From Nodosilinea sp. LEGE 07298 (GTDB lineage Bacteria > Cyanobacteriota > Cyanobacteriia > Phormidesmidales > Phormidesmidaceae): 39,187 nt of DNA. The stretch covers positions 1 through 39,187 of the forward strand of contig NZ_JADEXE010000028.1 of assembly GCF_015207265.1 (NCBI RefSeq), read 5' to 3'. Made by a program: the position numbers and the translations under genes. Position 1 is the first letter of the stretch. Every line of letters begins with the position of its first letter. The notes beneath the pieces are model-generated. The model saw nothing but the letters and a program-made list of their open reading frames with translations. It searched no databases and was not told the DNA's origin. This document shows positions 23,554 to 33,160 of the stretch, piece after piece.

Positions 23554-25302
23554 GTGCTGTACCTAGCAGAAGTCCAGAAAAAGACCGGGTTTATTGGCAG
23601 CGGCAAGCCCGAGTTTAAGCTGCTTGCCTGCCAGCGCAGCGAGCACAGCTGGAGTGCTGTAACCGGAGACGAATCTCTAACGGCTCCTGACGACGCCTCA
23701 TACAACGCTGGTGCGCTGGTGATGGTAGAAGTCAGCGGCAGTCGGCAGATTCAACGCCACTATGAGGCTGGACGCACCCTAACCAGCATTCTGCAAAACT
23801 TTTCGAACCTGAGTAAAAAATCTAAGACTCAGGAAGAAGAAATCGAGCAGTGGAAGCAGTCGCTCACCTTTCAGAGTCAGGAGCTAAACCGCCGGGAACT
23901 GGAGCTGGAGACGCGGCAGGAGCAGATTGAGCAGGCCGAAGTCGACCTTGAACAGCTTGATGCCCAGCGCCAGGAGCTAGAGCAGCTGCAGCAGAACCTA
24001 GAGCAGCAGCAGGAAGCCCTCAATCGCAAAAATACGGATTTAGAGGGGGCCTGGGCTCACCTGAATGGCGAGATGCGCCGTCTCGAAGAGCAGCGCGCTG
24101 AGGGGGGCTCTGCTGCGCTGGACTCAGACCAGGTGGCCACCCTGCAAGGTGCCCTGAATCGCCTAACTGAGGCGGTGATGCCCATCGAAGCCCTGCGTGA
24201 CCCTCTCACCCACGCTACTGACGGGCTGAACTATCACCAGGGGTTGCTAGGAGATTATCGGCAGGCGCTCGAAAACCAGCGCCAGGGCCTAGAGCAGCGC
24301 CAGCAGGAGTTGGACCAACAGGCCAGCCAGCTAGAGCAGCGCTGGGCAAACTGGCGTCAGGCCGAAGCCAGTCTGGTGACCAAACGCGAAGGACTGAAAC
24401 TGCGGCAGCAGGAGGTGAAAGCTCATCAAGACCAGATTCAGGCTTTATCGGATACGCTACAGGCTCAGGCAAACCTACACCAGAAGATTTACGACCTGCT
24501 CAACACTACCGACAAAGTACGGTTGAGCAAAAAAGTAGACGTAGCAGCCCTGGAAGCGATGGATCTTGACCAGCTTCAAACTATGGTGGGCGATCTAGAA
24601 AATGACCTGGAGAAAATGTCGCGCTTTGTCTCTGACCAGGAGGAAGAGCTAACTCTGGAGCAGCAGGCGATCGATGAACTCAAGCTCAGGATGGAGCAGG
24701 CTAATGAGTTTGAGCGGCTGCAGTTAGAGACTGAGCTAGAAGAAGAGCAAGACCGTTCCCAAATGCTCAACGAAACGTTGGTGGGTCAGCGGCGCAACCT
24801 GCTGGAGCGCGAGGAGGTACTGAGTCAGCATCAGGCTGTGTTGCGGCGGCGTCAGGGTTTAGCGGTAGAAGAAACGCCGGTCAGCGCTGTTGACCTAGAG
24901 CCACTGCTCAACACCATTGATGCTCAGCGCCAGCAAACTACAGACACCATTCAGTCGCTAGAGACTGCGGTCAAGCAAATTCAAGACGAGATTGGCCAGT
25001 TTAAGCAAGATATTGAAGCCACTGAGGCAGCTTTGGCAACCCAGCGCACCGAAGTAGAGGCTTTTGAGAGCGATCTGCGCCAGCAGCAGCGCGACTTGGC
25101 GGGTCTCGTGGGCAAGCTAGCGGTTTGCGAAGAGTTGCTTAACCCGGCCCAGGAGAGCGTGAATGGGCTGCGACAGTCGCTAGATGGTCTGGCTGTTGGG
25201 ATGACTAAACTCCAGGAAGTTAACGACTATCAGCTACAGGCGATCGCGGAGCTGCGGCAAACGGTTGTTAACGTAGGCGCACCTCCAGTGGCGGCTTCTT
25301 GA
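23554..25302 (+). CDS. hmpF: Pilus motility taxis protein HmpF
   Basis: 582 residues from a GTG at 23554 with GAGG upstream. The first 80 residues (MLYLAEVQKKTGFIGSGKPE, then LLACQRSEHSWSAV) match the conserved HmpF N-terminal domain as I remember it. From about residue 90 to the end the chain is heptad-rich coiled coil (EEEIEQWKQSLTFQSQELNR and many QQ/LE repeats). HmpF is needed for type IV pilus-driven hormogonium gliding and phototaxis and localises to cell poles or junctions in Nostoc. Its place next to the pil/hmp chemosensory genes matches that order. It reads away from pilG, so it has its own promoter. Confidence 0.88.
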   Translation: MLYLAEVQKKTGFIGSGKPEFKLLACQRSEHSWSAVTGDESLTAPDDASYNAGALVMVEVSGSRQIQRHYEAGRTLTSILQNFSNLSKKSKTQEEEIEQWKQSLTFQSQELNRRELELETRQEQIEQAEVDLEQLDAQRQELEQLQQNLEQQQEALNRKNTDLEGAWAHLNGEMRRLEEQRAEGGSAALDSDQVATLQGALNRLTEAVMPIEALRDPLTHATDGLNYHQGLLGDYRQALENQRQGLEQRQQELDQQASQLEQRWANWRQAEASLVTKREGLKLRQQEVKAHQDQIQALSDTLQAQANLHQKIYDLLNTTDKVRLSKKVDVAALEAMDLDQLQTMVGDLENDLEKMSRFVSDQEEELTLEQQAIDELKLRMEQANEFERLQLETELEEEQDRSQMLNETLVGQRRNLLEREEVLSQHQAVLRRRQGLAVEETPVSAVDLEPLLNTIDAQRQQTTDTIQSLETAVKQIQDEIGQFKQDIEATEAALATQRTEVEAFESDLRQQQRDLAGLVGKLAVCEELLNPAQESVNGLRQSLDGLAVGMTKLQEVNDYQLQAIAELRQTVVNVGAPPVAAS

Positions 25303-25360
25303 GCCTGGGGTAGATAAGAATGCTAGAGTCAGCTGAGACTCTCTAGAGGCATAACTGCGC

Positions 25361-25567
25361 ATGATTTGGGTCAACGAACAAATTGATCCGTCAGGAATTA
25401 TCTACTCCTGCATTGCCTGTATCGATGAGGACCAGGCTCAAGCGTGCCATCGTTCGTTTGAGGATAACCTGAGCGAGGAGCAAAGGGCAGCCGGATGGGT
25501 GGCTCAAATTCGCACGGTGGAAACCTGGGAAGACGTGCCCGTTAATGCCTTGAAGCTGAGCTATTAA
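25361..25567 (+). CDS. Small conserved-looking protein of unknown function
   Basis: 68 residues (MIWVNEQIDPSGIIYSCIAC at the start, VNALKLSY at the end), with GAGG about 10 bases before the ATG and a strong hairpin after the stop. It is acidic, soluble and has three cysteines early on (IACIDEDQAQACH). No family is recognised. It follows hmpF by 58 bp on the same strand and may share its transcript. Confidence 0.65.
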   Translation: MIWVNEQIDPSGIIYSCIACIDEDQAQACHRSFEDNLSEEQRAAGWVAQIRTVETWEDVPVNALKLSY

Positions 25568-25579
25568 ACCTTAGCCAGA

Positions 25580-25622
25580 TTCAGGAGTGGAGTTCTGCCG
25601 GTGGGAAAACTTCACTCCTGAA
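25580..25622. terminator. 15-bp stem-loop between convergent small genes
   Basis: TTCAGGAGTGGAGTT (25580-25594) and AACTTCACTCCTGAA (25608-25622) pair over 15 positions with a single G-U. No clear T-run follows, so it may act as a bidirectional structural terminator for the 68-residue gene and the facing gene. Confidence 0.65.
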
Positions 25623-25711
25623 CTTGGTGTACAGAGCTGATTGGTTACTGCGATCTGTAGCTCATCTTTAAAGTGTGTGTTCTAGATCTAAGCTGATTGG
25701 TTTAGATAGAC

Positions 25712-26053
25712 TTAGCGGCTTGACTGACGCCACCGCCACCGCCGATCGAGCAGCGTGCGGCTCAGCACTCGTACCGGATCTTGCGATTCCCCGGAGAAGA
25801 GGGCAAAATCTACTGGCCCCCAGGTACGCTCGGCTTCTTCGGCTAGGGCCAGCAAAAAGGGGTCGTCAAGGGCGATACGGTGGTCAAAGCGCAGGGTCAC
25901 CAGTGACAAGCCACCGTGCCCTGCGCCCGTGATAATGCCCCAGTCGTACTGGTCTAACAGGGCCTGAATCGACTGACCGGCAGCGCGGCGAAAACGCTCT
26001 AGCTGCTCTTGCTTCTGTCTAAGCTCTTGCAGGAGTTGGTGATTGCTCAACAT
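25712..26053 (-). CDS. Small hypothetical protein
   Basis: 113 residues. It starts with a coiled-coil-like helix (NHQLLQELRQKQEQLERFRR) and continues with a mixed region WGIITGAGHGGLSLVTLRFD. It has no export signal, no metal motif and no family that I recognise. Codon use looks normal for the window, and the frame is compact with a plausible ATG. The 139-bp gap to the divergent S4 gene should hold its promoter. Confidence 0.6.
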   Translation of the reverse strand: MLSNHQLLQELRQKQEQLERFRRAAGQSIQALLDQYDWGIITGAGHGGLSLVTLRFDHRIALDDPFLLALAEEAERTWGPVDFALFSGESQDPVRVLSRTLLDRRWRWRQSSR

Positions 26054-26192
26054 CGTGCTCCTCCACTGGTAGCAGTGATATAAACACCCTTCTTACTCTG
26101 AGTGCCCTTACTTCGAGTGTAAAGGGTGGCTTCGCCTCTAGAGTTAAAGACTTTCTATTGCTCTGTTATTTAAGTATTCCTCGGATAACGCT

Positions 26193-26402
26193 ATGCCCAG
26201 TATCGACTACATTAAGCTTGACCAATTTTTGAAGCAGATGCAGGTGGTAGGTACAGGAGGTCAGGCCAAGCTAATGATTCAAGACGGTGAGGTGAACGTG
26301 AATGGCGAGGTTGAAACCCGGCGTGGGCGCAAGCTGGTAGCGGGCGATCGCGTTGAAGTAGAGGGTCAAACCTGGGTCGTTGATCTAAGCGAGCTGGGCT
26401 AG
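26193..26402 (+). CDS. S4-domain RNA-binding protein (YbcJ/RqcP-like)
   Basis: 69 residues, essentially one S4 alpha-L RNA-binding motif: IKLDQFLKQMQVVGTGGQAK, then IQDGEVNVNGEVETRRGRKL and a closing GDRVEVEGQTW strand. Such stand-alone S4 proteins bind structured rRNA or tRNA, and the related RqcP stabilises stalled 50S subunits. Which of these applies is not clear from the sequence. It is a single gene with promoter space on both sides. Confidence 0.85.
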   Translation: MPSIDYIKLDQFLKQMQVVGTGGQAKLMIQDGEVNVNGEVETRRGRKLVAGDRVEVEGQTWVVDLSELG

Positions 26403-26585
26403 CCTGAGGATTGGCGGTGCGGTTCTTTGGTTAAGATGGCGTTGGCTTAGATGCTTCTAACCCCGACTTCTCTAGCTAAAGTTTATAGATCTGTTAAGCC
26501 ATCTCAAACCTGCGGCAGGAAATGCTGATTTGGGTAGCGGGCCGTGAAAAATTTAGTGAATACAAAAATTGTTATTTAGACAGGC

Positions 26586-27035
26586 ATGGCTATGGGGTTA
26601 AGCAATATTTTGAACGACCAGTCTCTTCAAGCTAGCGTTGTCAATGACTGCGCCCTATTAATCGACCGCCAGGTAGCGGCTAAGAGTGGTCTCGGCGGTA
26701 TGGCCCTCAAAGCGGCCTATGGCGTGGTGAAGAGCGCTGGATCGGGCTATATACCGGGAGCCATTGGGCGCATTTTGCCGGAGGTGGTAGGTGCGCTGGA
26801 ACCGATGTGGGCTGAGGGCTTGCAGGCAGGTGATCCGGTGGCCCACTTGAGCCAAAATCAGGCCCAAACTGCTGAGGTTATTTTGGGCGTGACCGATAGG
26901 CGAATTGCCAAAACAGATAACGGCCTAGTGCGATCGTCCTACAATAAGCTGCGCAAGTCGGTCAAAGGCGATGTGGCTGGGGCAGTACCGGGTCTAGCCG
27001 AAATTTTGGGTGCCCATAGCTCGGTGCTTCAGTAG
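26586..27035 (+). CDS. Conserved protein of unknown function (DUF6918-like)
   Basis: 149 residues, helical and rich in Gly and Ala (KAAYGVVKSAGSGYIPGAIG, then VVGALEPMWAEGLQAGDPVA). No catalytic motif, signal peptide or membrane helix is evident. The overall look matches a family I recall as DUF6918 from actinobacteria and cyanobacteria, without certainty. ATG at 26586 or 26592 could serve as the start. It ends 65 bp before the facing nuclease gene, where a 14-bp perfect hairpin lies. Confidence 0.6.
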   Translation: MAMGLSNILNDQSLQASVVNDCALLIDRQVAAKSGLGGMALKAAYGVVKSAGSGYIPGAIGRILPEVVGALEPMWAEGLQAGDPVAHLSQNQAQTAEVILGVTDRRIAKTDNGLVRSSYNKLRKSVKGDVAGAVPGLAEILGAHSSVLQ

Positions 27036-27089
27036 TGCCACTAGTATTGCTCCTGTCTCTCGACGAGATGTCATAGCTCTGGGGAGATG

Positions 27090-27130
27090 TGGGACAGACT
27101 CTAGCCGATGTTTTGGTAGAGTCTGTCCCA
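27090..27130. terminator. 14-bp perfect stem-loop overlapping the nuclease stop codon
   Basis: TGGGACAGACTCTA (27090-27103) and TAGAGTCTGTCCCA (27117-27130) pair exactly, with a 13-base loop. The nuclease stop codon (27101-27103) is within the stem and its last codons form the loop and other arm. There is no T-run on either strand. Confidence 0.7.
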
Positions 27131-28762
27131 GTAGGGTTCGGCGAATTTTACCAACCAGTCTTTAATGTGATAGGTGGCGCGGCAGTCGTCTTCGTTGTAG
27201 CGCAGAATGGCGTCTAGGTAGCTGCGATCGCCGGTTTCGGTCCAGGCGTTATACCAGCAGATCGACTGCGCTCCGTTGGCCCCCTCGTCGCGCCAGTCAA
27301 AGCCCATCCAGCGGGCAATGTGCTTGAGGGCGTAGCTTTCAATGGGCAGGGTGACGCCGTCGGTAATGCACTTGTGGACGTCAAAGAAGCGATCGAGGAG
27401 GGCCTCGGTGTGGCGGTGGGGTGTGCCGTAGAGCTGCCCTAGCTTGCGCACGGTCTGAGCCTCGTAAGGGCAAAAATGATAGACCGGAGCATGGGGATAG
27501 GTATGCACCAGATCGAGAAAATCGTTCCAAGCGCGGCGCTCTTCGCGGTGATTTTCGGCTAGCAGGGCATGGAAGTTGGTGTCGCCAGTGCGGTGATTGA
27601 CCACCAGCACCCCATGTAGATAGATTAAGTTTTGGTCGGGGGCGGCTTCGATGTCAAAGTACAGCTCGACCTCGCCTTCGGGCAAATCTTCGGGCCATAG
27701 CGGAAAGCCGTGGGGAGCGTAGGGCGCACTGCGGGGGATGGCCTGATTGTCAATTAAGGCCTGGGCCTGATGCACCAGCTTTTCGGCGACCTGTTCGCCA
27801 AACCCTGGTAAGGGAGCCAGGTGGGCAGGGCTGGCCTGGGCTAGGGCGGCAACGGTTGTCAAGTGGTGCTGCTTAAGAAACGCGTAGCGGGCGGGGGTAA
27901 CGCCAGGCAGCAGCGATAGGTGGCGGGTAGCCTGGGCCTCGGTGTAGCAGTGGTTAAACCAGTGGCAAAGGTCGCAGCGACTGTGGGAAATAAACAATTC
28001 TGGCGCGGTGGGCGATCGCAGATCGATCAGGCAGTCGTTGAGCACAGTTTGCAGCTTGGGTACCAGTCGCGCCAGATCGATAGTGTACATCTGACCCCCT
28101 CGCAGGGCCAGACAGCTGGCTTCGGGCCAGACCCCCTGCACCCGCGAGAGCACGTAGGCGTGGTAGGCCGCCACTACCTGGTAATCGAGCTTAGGCTTTT
28201 TGCCCAGTTTGATGTCGATGGGTACATAGACCCAGTCGCCCCAGCACGACCAACCGGGCCGCTTGATCAGCAGATCGGGCTGGCTGACAAGCTGCACGCC
28301 GTCTATCGCTGAGTTGGTGGCCAGCGCCCCCTGGCGAATGGCCTCTACTCCGTCCGCCATCAGATCTAGGGTGGCTTTTGCCCCGGCAGCCCAGTCGCCC
28401 GAGGGGAAGTCGGGCCGGTGGAGGGGGTAGTAGTCTTCAAGTACCCGTTCGCGGTGGGCGAGGCTGTCTTGGCGCAGCTTGAGCAGGTAGTCGGAGGGAC
28501 GGTCTTGCTGGACGCGATCGCCGTAAAGATCTAGAAAGGCTCGCCGACCACAGCGCTGGTAGTGAAACAGCACATCATCGGTGAGCCAGCGAATGAGTAG
28601 TTGTTGAGAATGGGGCGTTGCTAAGTCAGCGGCCAACCTCAGGGGACTTTGCGGGCCACCCCCTGAACTCGAATGCGATGGCGGGGGGTAGCTAGCAGAC
28701 AAAGCGAGTTGTGGGACAAGTACTAGAGAACAAAGAGACGTATGGCTGATGCTGAAGCCCAA
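27101..28762 (-). CDS. TM0106-family RecB/Cas4-like nuclease with RNase H-like domain
   Basis: Up to 553 residues. The start is uncertain: the longest frame begins with TTG at 28762, and the family-like part begins near residue 55 (LLIRWLTDDVLFHYQRCGRR). The N-terminal half is a PD-(D/E)XK nuclease: QPDLL (Asp163), PIDIKLGKKP (Asp183, Lys185), DYQ. It has four cysteines placed as in Cas4/AddB iron-sulfur nucleases: Cys71, then Cys263-x2-Cys266-x5-Cys272. A helix-hairpin-helix follows (LTTVAALAQASPAHLAPLPG). The C-terminal half is RNase H-like, with YFDIEAAP (Asp370, Glu372) and YNEDDCRAT. It probably processes DNA ends or branched DNA; substrate and partner are unknown. Confidence 0.82.
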   Translation of the reverse strand: MGFSISHTSLCSLVLVPQLALSASYPPPSHSSSGGGPQSPLRLAADLATPHSQQLLIRWLTDDVLFHYQRCGRRAFLDLYGDRVQQDRPSDYLLKLRQDSLAHRERVLEDYYPLHRPDFPSGDWAAGAKATLDLMADGVEAIRQGALATNSAIDGVQLVSQPDLLIKRPGWSCWGDWVYVPIDIKLGKKPKLDYQVVAAYHAYVLSRVQGVWPEASCLALRGGQMYTIDLARLVPKLQTVLNDCLIDLRSPTAPELFISHSRCDLCHWFNHCYTEAQATRHLSLLPGVTPARYAFLKQHHLTTVAALAQASPAHLAPLPGFGEQVAEKLVHQAQALIDNQAIPRSAPYAPHGFPLWPEDLPEGEVELYFDIEAAPDQNLIYLHGVLVVNHRTGDTNFHALLAENHREERRAWNDFLDLVHTYPHAPVYHFCPYEAQTVRKLGQLYGTPHRHTEALLDRFFDVHKCITDGVTLPIESYALKHIARWMGFDWRDEGANGAQSICWYNAWTETGDRSYLDAILRYNEDDCRATYHIKDWLVKFAEPYWDRLYQNIG

Positions 28763-29075
28763 GTGACGCGTTGTCGCTGCCCCAGTCAGCCATGAAATTT
28801 TTCGTAGCCAACTCTAGCGACCCCTGTCGCTGACCGCTAGCTGTATGGCGCTGTGTCGAGTTGCTGTTCATGCTTGGAGTTAAGCCTACAGGACGCCCAG
28901 AAGACACCCAAAATTACGATCTATACAGTGCCTATGCTTACCCTTAGCATGTTATACCCTATCGGGGTATTCCGGGGAAAGGGCGGGGTAGCTGTCGCAT
29001 TCGCTGGGGCCAATTCGTCAGCTAACCGGGCGCGGGTGGTATAGGGTTTAGAGGACCTCGTATTCTGTCTTCAGC
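28763..29075. other. Intergenic region between the nuclease and the cystine lyase
   Basis: 313 bp with no supported gene. A 6-bp hairpin AGCGAC/GTCGCT is at 28816-28831. The region separates divergent genes and should hold both promoters. Confidence 0.5.
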
Positions 29076-30299
29076 GTGATTCATTCTTCGTCTTCTACGG
29101 TGCTCGACAGCCTGATCATCCACCGTCAGGGGATGCCAGCCCTGGTGGGTAAACGGTACTTTAACTATGGTGGTCAAGGGCCGGTGGCCCAAGTGACTCT
29201 AGATGCTATCTTTGCGGCCCATCGGCAGGTGCAGAAATTGGGGCCATTTTCGGGAGCGGCGAACCAGTGGGTAACAGCTGAGGCGGCTCAAACTCGTGCG
29301 GCGATCGCGGCTGAACTGGGTACCACTGCCGACACCATTACCCTCACCGAAGATGTCACTGTGGGCTGCAACATTCCCCTCTGGGGCATTGACTGGCAGG
29401 CAGGGGATCATATGCTGCTGTCGGACTGCGAGCATCCTGGCATTATTGCTGCGGTGCAGGAAATTTGCCGCCGCTTTGGGGTCAGCTACAGTCTCTGCCC
29501 GCTGCTTGAGACCATCAATGGTAGCGGCGATCCGGCGGCGGTGGTGGCTGATCACCTGCAACCCAACACCCGGCTGCTGGTGATCAGCCATATTTTTTGG
29601 AATACAGGTCAGGTGCTGCCCCTGGAGCGCATTGTGCAGGTCTGCCGCGATCGCCCTAACCCGGTGCTAACGCTGGTGGATGCGGCTCAGTCGGTGGGTG
29701 CGCTGCCGCTCGATTTGCCCAGTTCAGGTGTCGATTTTTATGCCTTTACCGGCCACAAGTGGTGGTGCGGTCCGGCTGGTTTGGGCGGGCTGTACGTGCG
29801 CCCCGAGGCTAGAGAGCACCTGGCTCCCACCTTTATTGGCTGGCGCGGCATTACCACCGATGCCGCCGCTAACCCCACCGGCTGGAAGCCCAGTGGCCAG
29901 CGCTATGAGGTGGCGACGTCAAACTATCCGCTGCTGGCGGGGCTGCGGGCCGCGATCGCCTACCAGGCTGAGTGGGGCAGCGCCCCCCAGCGCTATCAGC
30001 GCCTGGTGGAACTCGCTCAGCGGCTATGGTCGCAGCTGCAAGACCTGCCCCAGATTCGCACTGTGCGACAGAGCCCGCCCGATTCTGGCCTGGTGTCGTT
30101 TTGGGTGCTAGAGCAGGGCGAGCCTTCTCCGGCCTGGCACAAGCGCCTGGTCGATGAGCTGGAGACCCAGCAGGTTTACCTACGCACCCTGCAAGCGCCC
30201 AACTGCGTGCGCGCCTGCACCCACTACCTGACGCTAGAGGCAGAGGTGGATGAGCTGGTGGCGGCGATCGCGGCCACCCTAAAGCGAGGCCTGGGCTAG
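29076..30299 (+). CDS. L-cysteine/cystine C-S lyase, C-DES type (PLP enzyme)
   Basis: 407 residues, class V aminotransferase fold. The PLP-binding lysine is Lys228 in FTGHKWWCGPAG; Asp202 (VDAAQS) and His120 (DCEHPG) hold the ring. Blocks such as RYFNYGGQG, AANQW, WNTGQVLPL and FIGWRGIT match the Synechocystis cystine lyase C-DES more closely than IscS/SufS desulfurases. C-DES cleaves cystine to pyruvate, ammonia and a persulfide that can feed iron-sulfur assembly. The frame starts at a GTG (29076). The gene stands alone before mnmG. Confidence 0.85.
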   Translation: MIHSSSSTVLDSLIIHRQGMPALVGKRYFNYGGQGPVAQVTLDAIFAAHRQVQKLGPFSGAANQWVTAEAAQTRAAIAAELGTTADTITLTEDVTVGCNIPLWGIDWQAGDHMLLSDCEHPGIIAAVQEICRRFGVSYSLCPLLETINGSGDPAAVVADHLQPNTRLLVISHIFWNTGQVLPLERIVQVCRDRPNPVLTLVDAAQSVGALPLDLPSSGVDFYAFTGHKWWCGPAGLGGLYVRPEAREHLAPTFIGWRGITTDAAANPTGWKPSGQRYEVATSNYPLLAGLRAAIAYQAEWGSAPQRYQRLVELAQRLWSQLQDLPQIRTVRQSPPDSGLVSFWVLEQGEPSPAWHKRLVDELETQQVYLRTLQAPNCVRACTHYLTLEAEVDELVAAIAATLKRGLG

Positions 30300-30426
30300 T
30301 AGACTGGCTTACCTACTGAGTTGATCAACGATCGCTTCCGCAGACTGGTCAAGGCTCTAGATCTTGATTACCTAAATGGCCCGCTAAGATTGATAGGTTG
30401 AGCGGTGTAGTGGTTTTGCAGCTGGC

Positions 30427-32349
30427 ATGAGTGTTTCAGGTTCCGTTGATTTTCTCGACGAATACGATGTTGTGGTCGTCGGTGGTGGCCACTCGGGCTG
30501 CGAGGCGGCCCTGGCCTCGGCGCGCCTAGGCTGCCGCACGCTAATGATTACCCTCAACCTCGACAAAATTGCCTGGCAGCCCTGCAACCCCGCCGTGGGT
30601 GGCCCGGCCAAATCGCAGCTCACCCATGAGGTCGATGCTTTGGGGGGCGAAATTGGCAAAATGGCCGATCGCACCTACCTGCAAAAGCGCGTGCTCAACA
30701 ACTCGCGCGGCCCCGCTGTGTGGGCGCTGCGGGCGCAAACCGACAAGCGCGAATACGCCGCTGTGATGAAAACCATCGTCGAAAACCAGGAAAACCTGGT
30801 GATTCGCGAGGGTATGGTGACCGATCTGGTGCTCGGTGCCAATGAAGAAGTGGTAGGGGTTGAAACCTACTTTGGTACGGCGTTTAAGTGTAAAGCGGTA
30901 ATTTTGACCACCGGCACCTTTTTGGGTGGCACGATTTGGATCGGCGACAAATCGATGGCAGCGGGGCGAGCGGGGGAGTTTGCCGCCACTGGCCTGACCG
31001 ATACCCTCAACCGCCTAGGTTTTGAAACTGGGCGGCTGAAAACCGGTACCCCGGCCCGAGTCGATCGCCGCTCGATCAAATTTAGTGTGCTTGAGCCGCA
31101 GCCCGGTGACGAGGATGTGCGGTGGTTCAGCTTTGACCCCGAAGCGTGGGTCGAGCGCGAGCAAATGCCCTGCTACCTCACCCGTACTACCGCCGCCACT
31201 CACCAGCTGATCCGCGACAACCTGCACCTGTCGCCGATCTACGGCGGCTGGGTTGACTCCAAAGGCCCCCGCTACTGCCCCAGCATCGAAGACAAAATCG
31301 TCCGCTTTGCCGACAAAGACAGCCACCAGATCTTTCTGGAGCCGGAGGGACGCGACATTCCTGAAATCTACGTGCAGGGTTTTTCGACCGGGCTGCCCGA
31401 AAAGCTACAGCTAGCCATGCTGCGCACCCTGCCGGGGCTAGAACAGTGCGCTATGCTGCGGCCTGCCTACGCCGTGGAATATGACTACTTGCCCGCCACC
31501 CAGTGCTACCCCACCATGATGACCAAGCGGGTGGACGGGCTGTTTTGCGCTGGTCAGGTCAACGGCACCACGGGCTATGAAGAAGCGGCGGCCCAGGGCT
31601 TTGTGGCCGGGGTGAATGCGGCCCGGCTGGTGCGCGGTCAGGAGATGCTGGTGTTTCCTCGGGAGCAGAGCTACATTGGCACGCTGCTGGATGATCTGTG
31701 TACGAAGGATCTGCGGGAGCCCTACCGGATGCTGACCTCGCGCTCAGAGTACCGGCTGCTGCTGCGATCGGACAATGCCGACCAGCGCCTGACCCCGCTG
31801 GGGCGCGAGATTGGGCTAATTGGCGATCGCCGCTGGGATCTCTTTACCCGCAAATACGCCAGCATTGCCGCCGAAAAAGAGCGGCTGAGCGAAACCCGCG
31901 TCAAGGAGCACGACGAACTCGGGCAGCGGATTGCCGCCGATACCGATCAGCGCATCAAAGGCTCAATTACCCTGGCCGACCTGCTGCGCCGTCCGGGGTT
32001 CCACTACGCTGATTTAGAACGCTACGGCCTGGACAATCCTGAGTTGATTCGTGCCGAAAAAGAAGGGGCTGAGATCGATATCAAATACTCAGGCTACATT
32101 CAGCGGCAGCAAAACCAGATTGACCAGGTAGCTAAAAATACCGGCCGCAAGCTGTCCGAAACCCTCGACTACATGGCGATCGACACGCTTTCAAAAGAAG
32201 CGCGCGAAAAGCTAACCCAAGTCAAACCGCTCACTATTGGTCAAGCCTCGCGCATCGGCGGCGTCAACCCTGCCGACGTCAATGCCCTGCTGATATACCT
32301 GGAGATGCAATCGCGGCGCGATCGGACGGCCCCTGTCGCGATTCGTTAG
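30427..32349 (+). CDS. mnmG: tRNA uridine-5-carboxymethylaminomethyl modification enzyme MnmG (GidA)
   Basis: 640 residues, the usual length. FAD-binding [17 protein letters not shown] (about 19-35), MnmG signatures [20 protein letters not shown] and [18 protein letters not shown], the second signature [20 protein letters not shown], and [15 protein letters not shown] near the flavin are all present. With MnmE it installs the cmnm5 group at U34 of tRNAs, using methylene-THF, FAD and NADH. The C-terminal helical domain is intact. A 31-bp gap to the SDR gene suggests co-transcription. Confidence 0.97.
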   Translation: MSVSGSVDFLDEYDVVVVGGGHSGCEAALASARLGCRTLMITLNLDKIAWQPCNPAVGGPAKSQLTHEVDALGGEIGKMADRTYLQKRVLNNSRGPAVWALRAQTDKREYAAVMKTIVENQENLVIREGMVTDLVLGANEEVVGVETYFGTAFKCKAVILTTGTFLGGTIWIGDKSMAAGRAGEFAATGLTDTLNRLGFETGRLKTGTPARVDRRSIKFSVLEPQPGDEDVRWFSFDPEAWVEREQMPCYLTRTTAATHQLIRDNLHLSPIYGGWVDSKGPRYCPSIEDKIVRFADKDSHQIFLEPEGRDIPEIYVQGFSTGLPEKLQLAMLRTLPGLEQCAMLRPAYAVEYDYLPATQCYPTMMTKRVDGLFCAGQVNGTTGYEEAAAQGFVAGVNAARLVRGQEMLVFPREQSYIGTLLDDLCTKDLREPYRMLTSRSEYRLLLRSDNADQRLTPLGREIGLIGDRRWDLFTRKYASIAAEKERLSETRVKEHDELGQRIAADTDQRIKGSITLADLLRRPGFHYADLERYGLDNPELIRAEKEGAEIDIKYSGYIQRQQNQIDQVAKNTGRKLSETLDYMAIDTLSKEAREKLTQVKPLTIGQASRIGGVNPADVNALLIYLEMQSRRDRTAPVAIR

Positions 32350-32380
32350 AATCAAGCCGAATTCACTCCGGGGACAAACC

Positions 32381-33160
32381 ATGGCAAAGCCAATTCTGAT
32401 TACCGGTGCGTCCAGCGGCATTGGCTACGAGCTGGCCAAGGTCTGCGCTGCCCACCACCACGATCTGGTGCTGATTGCCCGCCGCGAAGAGCTTCTGCTA
32501 GAGCTAAAGGCCGAGCTAGAAGCGGCCCACGGCATTCTGGTGTGGACCTACCGGGGCGACCTTACCGATGCCGATACCCGCCAGCAGTTCTTTGACTGGA
32601 CCGAGTTTAAGGGCATTATCCCCTATGCTGTGATCAACAATGCCGGCTTTGGCGATTTAACCTCCTTTGTTGAATCGAGCTGGGAAAAGCAAAACGCCAT
32701 GCTCCAGCTCAATATTGTTGCCCTCACCCACCTGAGTCGGCTGTACCTGCCGAAAATGATTGCCGAGGGCCAGGGCCGTATTCTCAATGTGGCTTCGACC
32801 GCCGCATTTCTGCCGGGGCCTTATATGGCGGTGTACTACGCCAGCAAAGCCTACGTGCTGTCGTTCACCCACGCGATCGCAGCAGAACTGGAGGGCACCG
32901 GTGTAACCGCCACTGCCCTCTGCCCTGGCCCCACTCAGTCTGAATTTCAGGAACGGGCCGACGCAACCGATGTGAAGCTGTTTGAGGGCAAAAAACTGCC
33001 CACCGCTGCTGATGTGGCTGTTTATGCCTACGAGGCGATGGAAAAGGGACAGCGTACCGCCGTGCACGGCACCACCAACAAAGTGCTGTCGCTAGCCACG
33101 CGGCTGCTGCCCCGCAAAAACCTGGCTGGAGTCGCAAAAGGTCTGCAAAAGCCCGCCTAG
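32381..33160 (+). CDS. Short-chain dehydrogenase/reductase (SDR)
   Basis: 259 residues. Rossmann motif TGASSGIG (8-15), NNAG (86-89), catalytic Asn111, Ser139 (NVAS), Tyr152 and Lys156 (YYASK). Arg34-Arg35 after the second strand (LIARREELL) suggests NADPH. This matches the DltE/YqjQ-like classical SDRs of unknown substrate. SDR stop TAG (33158-33160) is directly followed by the GTG of the M28 gene, so the two are coupled. Confidence 0.92.
   Translation: MAKPILITGASSGIGYELAKVCAAHHHDLVLIARREELLLELKAELEAAHGILVWTYRGDLTDADTRQQFFDWTEFKGIIPYAVINNAGFGDLTSFVESSWEKQNAMLQLNIVALTHLSRLYLPKMIAEGQGRILNVASTAAFLPGPYMAVYYASKAYVLSFTHAIAAELEGTGVTATALCPGPTQSEFQERADATDVKLFEGKKLPTAADVAVYAYEAMEKGQRTAVHGTTNKVLSLATRLLPRKNLAGVAKGLQKPA

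Noticed and set aside
17469-25302. Phytochrome/GAF photoreceptor in the chemosensory cluster (PixJ type)
   Set aside because: No bilin-binding GAF motif is visible in PilJ or elsewhere; the cluster is pil/hmp rather than pix.
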